From Podospora pseudocomata (lineage: Eukaryota > Ascomycota > Sordariomycetes > Sordariales > Podosporaceae): a DNA stretch of 64,000 nt. Position numbers and translations under genes: made by a program. Positions 56,357-64,000 of the stretch are shown here, piece by piece. The DNA lies in NCBI RefSeq assembly GCF_035222375.1, contig NW_026946363.1, forward strand, positions 6,076,001-6,140,000, in the 5' to 3' direction. Under the pieces are notes generated by a model. It did not search any database and was not told where the DNA came from. It worked only from the letters and a program-made list of their open reading frames with translations. The first letter of the stretch is position 1, and each line of letters opens with the position of its first letter.

Positions 56357-57872
56357 ATGACGGCCATCCTCCTCCAATGTGCCCTCGCCGCTGCACAAGA
56401 CGCTCGTTTCGACTCGGAGGCTTCTGCAATACAACAAAATCATACGGCGACTCACGGCGACGACCCTTTGATAGCCTGTTCGTCCTGCTACGGTAGCCTC
56501 TTGGACCTCTACAAGGCCAGATATTTCAACTGTCCTCCGGCAGACTTGCTGAAAGACCCGTCACTCTCATCCCAAGGCGAATGGTTCACATCCGCCCCCC
56601 CATCTTTTCTTGAAAAGCTGGCAGATCTTATCGAAAAAGCAAAGCAGTATCAGATCCATCCAGGCCTTATTGACGAACATGTAAAGAAACAAAAAGAGCG
56701 ATGGTATGCCGACAGCCTGACGACGCTGAGATTGAGATCCATGGTGCAAGACGAGGACAAGGCAGCCATCGCCGAACAACTAGAAAGGTTCACCACAGGA
56801 TCGGCACCAATCGAGGAGCTCATGACTGCTGTATCGACATCGTTGAAGAAGTTGTCAGGCAGCGAAAGTCCGCCAATAGATGATTTGTCCAGAGGACTTC
56901 TTGCAGCCACAAATCACACTGAGAGGATAGAGGTGCTCAAGGAAGCCCTCTTTGCGACACCATCACAACCGACTGACGGTAGCCTGAGTGGCGAGGTGCC
57001 CGAGGTCCACGCAAAATACTACAACATGCTCGCACAGGACAATGCCAGCATGGAGCAAGTCAAGGACGCAATCCTGAGTGATCACCAAAGATTGTCTAGC
57101 GCCCAGGACGAGATCAAAAAGGTCGAGGCAAGGCTGGCGGAGCTGAGGAGAGGGCAGGCTGCCTACGAGCTGGAGAAGGCCAAAAAGGCAGAAAACAAGA
57201 AACGGCTTGCCGAGCAGCAGAGGAGCGTGATACCTGACGGGCTGACGAACTTGCCACCATGCTCGGTGTGCCGGAATCCCGTCAACCCTTCGAGCTTCAG
57301 ACTTTGCACCGTCTGCGCGCTCCTTTCTGGGTACGAGCTCGAGGGCGCAGAGATGACTGTCTATTGTGGCTTTGAGTGCGAACACGAAGGATATGTAAGT
57401 CTGCCTTTTCCCCCTGGCTGTCTGCTCTCGTCTTGGAAGATACTGATGCTGTTTTCCCCATCAGAGAAATCATCTCAAGGCTCACAGTTGTTCCGCCGGT
57501 CCTACATGTGTTCACGCTCGTGTGGACTCATCCGGGGGGCGGCAGATGCCAAACAACAACCATGCGGCACATGACGAAGACACTAAGATGTCGGACGTTC
57601 TTGCCACTCCGGCAGACGTCCGATTCTGCAAGGAATGTGTTGTCAATCTGAAGAAGCCCACAGCGTGGTGTTCTCCGGCCTGCGTTCGTGCTCACTATGC
57701 GCAACATCATGAGAAAGTCCACGTCGGAGGAGCCGCCGACGGCGATGATCGGATGGATACCAATGGGGGGCTGGAAGGCGTTGATTTCGACAGCCAGCAT
57801 TACATCATTTCTCTGGCGGACGCGGTTAAGGAATGGGAAGCCAGGAATGGGGGGGTGCGGTTGGAAGAGTAA
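56357..57872 (+). CDS. Cys/His-rich zinc-finger protein of unknown function (MYND-like)
   Basis: Two exons (56357-57394, 57465-57872; donor GTAAGT, acceptor ATCAG, phase 0) give 481 aa. The N-terminal half is helical, with a CSSC pair (IACSSCYGSL) and a predicted coiled coil in the middle (DEIKKVEARLAELRRG, then ELEKAKKAENKKRLAEQQ). It is followed by two zinc-ligand clusters: CSVC...CTVC...YCGFECEHEGY...HLKAHSC, and CKEC...WCSPACVRAHYAQHHEKVH. Their spacing recalls MYND or related treble-clef fingers, which mediate protein contacts, but I cannot assign a family. The intron falls within the first cluster, and splicing completes it (GY + RNHLKAH), supporting the model. An in-frame ATG lies 11 codons upstream. 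The first residues (ILLQCALAAA) are mildly hydrophobic, too short for a clear signal peptide. Confidence 0.72.
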
Positions 57873-59333
57873 GGCTCTCCCGGAAGATGAGGAGACAGTT
57901 TGCTTGTGAAAAGATTTGCGTGGTGGGCATGGCCCTTGGGGGAAATGGGGCAGAGAATAAAAATCACGTTTGTGATTACTTGTATGGATGGATTCGAATT
58001 TTTATTCTTGTTGATTTTTTTGGAGAATTTTTTTATATTTTATTTTTTTGGAAAGGGAAGATCAGGAAGGGAATAGGAAATTGGTCGAGCTGTGGGGGAA
58101 GACCAGCAGGGTGACAAACATGCAGATCAAGAGACGGCGAAGGATGCTCAAGCCGGCACGGAGATGAGGCTGGTAAAGACACTGTGAAGCGGATAGAGAA
58201 AATAAATAGTACACACTGGAAATCGATGGGGTATGTGCTGGGCGAGAGGTTGAAGAGACGTGGGTGTTGTTAATGCGGCACACTGTTGGATGGAAATAAT
58301 GGTAGTGTAAAACAAGTTAATATAGGATGGCATCCCGAAGCAACGTCTTCAACAAGCTTCGAAAGATAGTTTGGTGGGCGTTTTTCAAAAAAAAAAAAAA
58401 AAAAGAAAAAAAAGAAAAAAAAGAAAAAAAAGAAAAAAAAGTAAAAAAAGAGAATGATGAAGAAGCCTATCCCTGGTTCAAAAAGGTGTGAGTTGGTAGT
58501 TGGTAACACATGTTTTGATTGAAACCAGGACACCGGTACAAGATGAGCCTCTCGGGACATACGAGGGGTTGCAGTGAAAGGCGATGGACACATCAAGAAT
58601 GGCGATCAGTGTTAGACTGGTGTGCTAGTGGTTCTCAGGCTCGCAAGACATGAAATTGTCCAAGGTTGCAAGCAAAGAGTTTTTTCACACAAATGCGTCT
58701 TTCAGTTTCCATCCCTCGCTATGACTATGAAGTATGCTCGCTGCTGCTGTCGCCCGCCCCTTTCCCCGACCATCTCACCGCACTCATGCCCTCCCCTTCA
58801 CCCGTCCATCCTCCCCTTTTCCGCTGACTTCTTGATTACCTAACCTACAATAAATAGTACACAAACAACCCTCTTGACAAAACACCGAGAGTGACAGCAG
58901 AAAGAAAGCGATGCTAAGCTCTCTGTCCCCGTCATGAAACAATACTATAACAAGAAAAAATGTCTGGCGAGGCTTGCCACCGAACAATCCATAGCACCCG
59001 AGGGTGGGCGTAGAAATATAAAATAAAAAAACAACCGAGAACCGACAGGAAAATCATCCTATATACTGGGTGTGTTCACCACCGAAGTTTGAGGGTAGTA
59101 CTGTACTTTTTCGTCGTCCAATAAAAGACAAATCCCTTTTTTTTTTTTGCCCCTTTGTTGACAGAAACTCGAATGAAAAACGCAAGAATTTTGCTCTGGT
59201 TGATGGTTTGTTGTGTTGTATAAAAGTTCACACTCATTGTTGTGAAACTTCTGGGTATCATAAACACCTCCACTATCCCACCCCACCGCCCCAACTCTTC
59301 CTTTCTTCCTTTTTGGATTGGTTACCGCCCTGC
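57873..59333. other. Intergenic region between two convergent genes
   Basis: 1.46 kb with 3' ends of both neighbours. It has T-rich sequence at 58010-58055 and a long A-rich tract (58387-58450) of A-runs separated by single G. No gene is supported. Confidence 0.55.
58387..58450. repeat. Poly-A tract with periodic G
   Basis: An 18-base A run followed by several AAAAAAAAG units, 64 bp. Low-complexity DNA in an intergenic region. Confidence 0.9.
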
Positions 59334-61566
59334 TCATCTCGGATTACCCCCTCCTCGCGTGGGTAGTTCAAAGTCTGGATTGGAATTAAGAAGTAGATCG
59401 GCAGGGCGGGGACCGTTATTCCCAACTGGTCGCCGGGGTATCATTTGCGGCATCTCTGGTGGTGGCTGCCACCGAGGGTTGATCCCGCGCTGCGAAATAG
59501 ACGTGAAGTTAGACCGCTCAGATTCGGCCGGGCTGCGGGCGCCCTGGGGAATGTCCTCGTATGAGTTAGCCAACTGTAGAGGCTGCAGAGGAGGTGTTCT
59601 TGGCCGGGGTGAATTACTAGCTGCGAGAGGCGCAGGCTCCGCGAAGCGAGGGTCCACATCCTCGTAGTACTCACTAGGGGCCGGTCTTAGCCCTGGGTTT
59701 GCTTGCTGCTGTTGTGGAGGTTGGAGGCTAGGGCCAGGACCGCCCCTGAGATCAACAGGTGGCCGGGTGGAAACAGCTGTAAGTGGTGACGGGGTCCTGA
59801 CCGGATTCTGATTCCAGGCTTGCCTAGGGGGGACATATGCGGTGCTGGAACAAAGAGGTTACTATGGCAAGGCCGTGGTAAGGGGTGGTGCATCGAGGAA
59901 GCAACTTACTCATCCTGGCTATATCTGCTGGCGTCGCTGACATACGTGTCATGTCTCGCCCCTGGTGATAACCTCGCCTGCTGCATGGCTAGCATACCCG
60001 CAACATCGGAATCGCTATCCCGGATTCCATATTGTCCCACGCCACGGTTACTACCCGTCGCATCCATCTCCACGGCCTGGGTGGGAATGCCATCGTCGAT
60101 TCCTGGGAGCGGTGGTGGCGACTCTGCCCTGGGAAGGCTGTCGCGGTTGTTGGGGTTGTAAGCATTGTATCCTCCAGCCGACACATTTGAGGCCGATCTG
60201 CTGACATATCCAGGCGCGGACGGCGGACCTGGTGATGGCTGCCGGGCATCATATGGGACTGGCCCGGGCCCGTATGGACCTGCTGGTGATGGTCTTCTGT
60301 CGTAAGGCCCGGGAGTTCCCCGATAGCTTGGCGGAAGAGGCCGTCCACCGCCACCACGGGGTGGTGGTGGACCATACCCACCCCTGACACTCGGCGGAGT
60401 GCCGTGACCACCACGGCCCTGCGGACCGCCATACCCCCCGCGCCCTCCTCCTGGTGATGGCCCATATCCATTGTAACCACCCCTGCCGGGCCCCGGGTAT
60501 CCTCCGCGACCTCTGTAGCCTCCTGGAGGACCTCCGCCTCTCCCTCTCGAATTCATCCGTTCGTAAGATGGTGCCCTCATAGGATACCCGTCAGGACCAG
60601 GCGAGGGATCAGCATAACCTCGCGAACCCGGGGTGTTGGTCATGGACCTTTGTGCCGTGATGTCCGACGGATTAGGACCTGTATCGTTGACATAAGTGGT
60701 CGAGCCATCTGTCGCGTAGTTGTTGTTTGGGGATCGGTCAGTCGGGCTCATCGAGGTGAGCGGCACCCTCTCATCACTGCTTCGATCATCCCTCTTCTCG
60801 AATGAAGCAAATTCGGGGAGGGCGTCTGGTCTTCCGTTGGCACCGCTGAGCATCGGGACAGTAGGCGGCTGGGGTGCAGGGCTAGTGGACACAGGAGGAG
60901 CCTGTTGCAACTGCCGATTATAGTAGTTCTCTCCACTCATCTCTGCATTTTCAGCGATGCGCTGCTTCCTGGCCTTTCTGCTAACGATCGTCCTACGCAT
61001 AGCACACGAAACCAGCCCGCTGATGGCAACCAAAACGGTAGCAGCCAGAACGATGTAGGACCCCCACGCCATGTGCGGCACGAAGAGGAGCACATCGACC
61101 AGGAAGCTCAAGAGGCAAACCAGGAAGGTGAAGATGCCAAAGATGAACAAGGCTAACAGGTATCGACCCGAGTGAGCCGGGCTATGCAAGTGGGCAACCA
61201 CAGCCAAGACGAACATGATCAGTGTCAGAAGCGCGGCGACCGGGTGGATGACGAGAAGAGTGGTCAGGGTAGTTCGCGTCCCCGCGGGGATGTCAAAGCC
61301 ATCAGCGCTGAGTTGTTCTGAATCGAGATGGTTAGCAACCGCGGTATTGCCAACAACCATACGACATGATAACACTTACGAACATCGTAGCCGATCTCTA
61401 TAGCGGTGCAGCTCCCGCCATTGCAGAAACCAAAAACTCCAAAGTCAACGCCCATCCACTGACCCAGCGGAATAGCGCTGATAATCGGAGCCGACAAAGA
61501 CGAGAGGAGCAGTAGACAGAATGCCGCGAAGAGAAGCACCGACAACGGTGTCGCAGGTCGCAGCAT
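59334..61566 (-). CDS. palI: pH-response membrane protein PalI/Rim9
   Basis: SUR7/PalI-family plasma-membrane protein that assists the PalH/Rim21 sensor in ambient-pH signalling leading to PacC/Rim101 processing. Three exons (61566-61380, 61317-59910, 59844-59334; donors GTAAGT) give 701 aa. Four hydrophobic segments are in the family pattern: an N-terminal one (LLFAAFCLLLLSS), then an extracellular loop with FGFCNGGSC, and three more (LLVIHPVAALLTLIMFVLAV, LLALFIFGIFTFLVCLLSF, IVLAATVLVAISGLVS). The long cytoplasmic tail is Gly/Pro/Arg/Tyr-rich and disordered, as usual for PalI. For the last intron I favour acceptor TTCCAG, which adds TAYVPPRQAWNQ; a second AG 20 bases later is also in frame. 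The tail has many GGY and RGG-like units (about 60330-60550). Confidence 0.92.
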
Positions 61567-64000
61567 GTTGACAGAGAGCTCCAGGCGAGAGAACCGTGAA
61601 AGTGGTGCAAGGTGAGATTGCCAGCGTCGTCAAGACGCGGCAGGTCAGAGCGAGGTTCGATTCCTCAGTTGAACCACCGAGTAGTATGAGCAGCTGAAGG
61701 GAGTGTGATGCTCAAGGATCGTGTGCGCATACGGTCGGCCAGATACATGCGAAGGAATTGGTCGAGACTGTAGCGAACGTGGGTGTGCTGTGCAGTAGCG
61801 GAGTTCGCAGTTTGTTCATCGGCCGCTCATTGTTGTCGACGATTGATTTCGGCAAAGTCCAGCAAGTCGTCGCGCGCGGCGCTTGGTGTTCCGTCCAGCA
61901 GTTTTTTTTTTCTTCTTTTGTTGAAGAGATAGGATGGGATAGGATGGGATGGGATGGGATGGGATGGGATGGCGGCGGGGTGCTGTCGCTCTTCGATTCT
62001 CTCGAGATCCGGAGTCGAGTTAGTTCGCGATTTCCCAGCAAAGGGAATGCATTGACATTGGCGACGACAAGTTGCACACACAGCGCGATGCGAAGCACTG
62101 GTGGTGAGGTGACGGGGGGAGCGCAATTGGAAGCGGGAAATGGGGGGTGGGAAAATCGTTAGGGGGTCGAGCCTGGGCCACTTGCCCGCTGCAAGCATGT
62201 GGGGAACAGCGAGCACGCACACCTAGCTCTTGGCTGGGATGGCCTCGCCATACCTCGCTTCGAGGCGCAGCTTCTGCGTAATTACCACTGAAGAATCTTC
62301 AACACATCACGGGCATTCCACGCTTGATGCGATACACATGAGATTACGATGTACTTTGGGGTCTTCCGAGCCCTCTGAAAACCTGGAGACACCTGCTCGC
62401 CTGCATCTGATATCACTTCCCGCTCCGGAGCCCCAAGAAGGAACAACCTGGGGGCCCTCTTCATCAATGTCGTCAGTGCATGGACTGGTCTAATCCGCGC
62501 GGTGGTTGACAAACACTCCACAACCAGTGTCTGTGTATCTTTACACGCTGCAATTGAAGCATCACACAGCCTTCCTTGGGTGACGGGACGTCAAACTCAG
62601 CCAGTGGCCTGCGGTATGAGCAGCCTACAGCCGCCGGAATCATGATCCGCTCTTCCTCAGGCCCCCACCTCGTCCGCCGGGTCTCACTCTGTCGTCCCGA
62701 GAAAAGCAGAAGTAGACTCGGAGCACTGCTTCCCTGACCCCTACTCTTCTCCAAGAATCCTCACCCGCAGCGAGCCCGTCAGTCTGGCTCTGGCGAGTGG
62801 CTGGTTCATTCCATATTCTCAGGTCTACAGGTTCCCGTGGCTTTGGGTTGCGCGAACTGGATCAGGAAGGTCATTCCCGTGAGTTGCTGGATCTGGCTAC
62901 AGGCACATGGCACGCTTCTGCAGGACCGCCGACGCAATAAAAACCTCGCTTTGCATGGTGGTTCGGAGCACACGGTCATGAAATGCAAGAATACCGGGAA
63001 ACAGCACAAGCCCAGGCGTCCTTGCAGGATGGCACCATGGGGAGCTTTGCGGGACGACGCAATCATTGGACGAGACGCCTCACCAACTGACGCAGCTCGA
63101 GTCTCACAACCAGGCTTTTTCTGGGAGCCGAACAAAGCCCGTGATGGCAACAAAAGGCCACCACCGCCAGCTCAGCAGGAGAGAGCAGACGAGTCAGGAT
63201 ATGAGCATCGAGTTGACGTTTGGCTCAGACGGCGCCAAAATAAAAAAAAATAAAAAAATCAAACATGGGAGTCATGGTCAAGACGAGGCCTCGTCTGTGG
63301 CCGTAACCTCACGCAAGAGGAACGTCACGGCGACGAGCCTTTATCAGTCGTTGGTGTCGCGGCCAATTTCCGGCATTCTCTCTCCCTCCTCGCTCATTTC
63401 GCCTTGTCTCCCACACTCGTTCGCCATTCTTGCAGTCAGGGTTGCAATCCGCTACGGCTGTTGGTCCTGATTTGGCTACACAGTTTTAAAACTGGATGTT
63501 ACGTCGGGATTCCAGGAACAATCCGTGATGGCTTCTGGACCCCAAAGGACTACTGTATCAAGCTTCACCAAGCTTCGTCAGGCAGCTATCACCAACCGCA
63601 AACACTGTCGCATTGTTTTCAACCCCATGGTCCGCCACCTTGTGAACCCGGTCTGGCACCCCAAGAGGGCAAGGGAGAGGTTGTCGCCAGTGTGTTAGGG
63701 GATACCTCCGCCCTCACTAATTCTGGGTAGCCTTATTGGTACCACGTTATCTTAGTTTCAGAACAAGCTTCATGGCAGGTCCACACATCCACATCTCAGA
63801 TGCAGATAAGCTCCACATACGGATCCCTGCTGTTTTGATATCCCCAGATCTTCTCTTTCAACCGGAGGTATCAAGGGGCTGTTGTTTACAGCCGCTCCTG
63901 TATGTTTAACTGCCCCGTTGCAAACTGGTGGGTGAGGTATCGTCAAGGTCAAACACGGCCGCAGAACCTAGCTAGCTCCGCGACACGCCCCCATAGAATA
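61567..64000. other. palI upstream region and right end of the window, no supported gene
   Basis: 2.4 kb. It includes a GGGAT repeat (61931-61972) and one exact PacC consensus (GCCAAG on the minus strand, 62229-62234), about 660 bp upstream of the palI start. Frames up to 138 codons occur from 62806 to 63730 on both strands but show no recognisable motif. Confidence 0.45.
61931..61972. repeat. Pentanucleotide repeat GGGAT/AGGAT
   Basis: About eight consecutive 5-bp units, the last five perfect GGGAT. It lies in the leader or promoter of palI. Confidence 0.9.

Noticed and set aside
61640-61680. tRNA-like GGTTCGATTCC box
   Set aside because: No acceptor stem, D arm or anticodon arm can be drawn around it.

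Overview
The window is nuclear DNA of a filamentous ascomycete, most likely a Sordariomycete close to the Sordariales. The evidence is short introns (about 50-170 nt) with GTRNGT donors and CTAAC-type branch points, GC-rich genes, short AT-rich blocks that look like RIP-damaged relics, a fungal chromovirus, and fungus-specific families (PalI/Rim9, Sls1, Mtc5 of the SEA complex). I found 17 host genes, one full-length but frame-broken LTR retrotransposon, one solo LTR of the same family, and several gene-poor stretches. Function calls rest on recognising motifs by eye; no database search was run.

Region 1 (1-7.7 kb): UBC13 (K63 ubiquitin E2) and an MTC5/WDR59-type SEA/GATOR2 subunit are head to head, followed by a dienelactone-hydrolase-family gene. 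Region 2 (7.7-17.1 kb): transposon island. A 6.8-kb Ty3/gypsy chromovirus has 216-bp LTRs that read as identical, an ACTAT target duplication, a Tf1-type self-priming site and a textbook -1 frameshift signal between gag and pol. An inverted identical solo LTR with its own AGGGG duplication lies 163 bp away. The flanks are AT-rich.

Region 3 (17.1-27.3 kb): a Nudix hydrolase, a 3.7-kb stretch without a supported gene, then isovaleryl-CoA dehydrogenase and methylcrotonyl-CoA carboxylase beta head to head (consecutive mitochondrial leucine-degradation steps), and a short-chain dehydrogenase with a probable mitochondrial leader. Region 4 (27.3-46 kb): sparse. It holds two long, largely disordered proteins, one putative single-pass membrane protein, a minisatellite and long intergenic stretches.

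Region 5 (46-62 kb): dense. It contains a CTI6-like PHD protein, the mitochondrial GTPase MTG1, Sls1 (mitochondrial gene expression), NSE3 (SMC5/6 complex), a 93-residue SF3b5-type splicing factor whose first intron appears to be GC-AG and to lie directly after the ATG, an unassigned Cys/His-rich protein, and PalI/Rim9 (ambient-pH signalling). Five genes in the window have probable mitochondrial leaders (IVD, MCCB, the SDR, MTG1, SLS1). The last 2.4 kb shows no supported gene.
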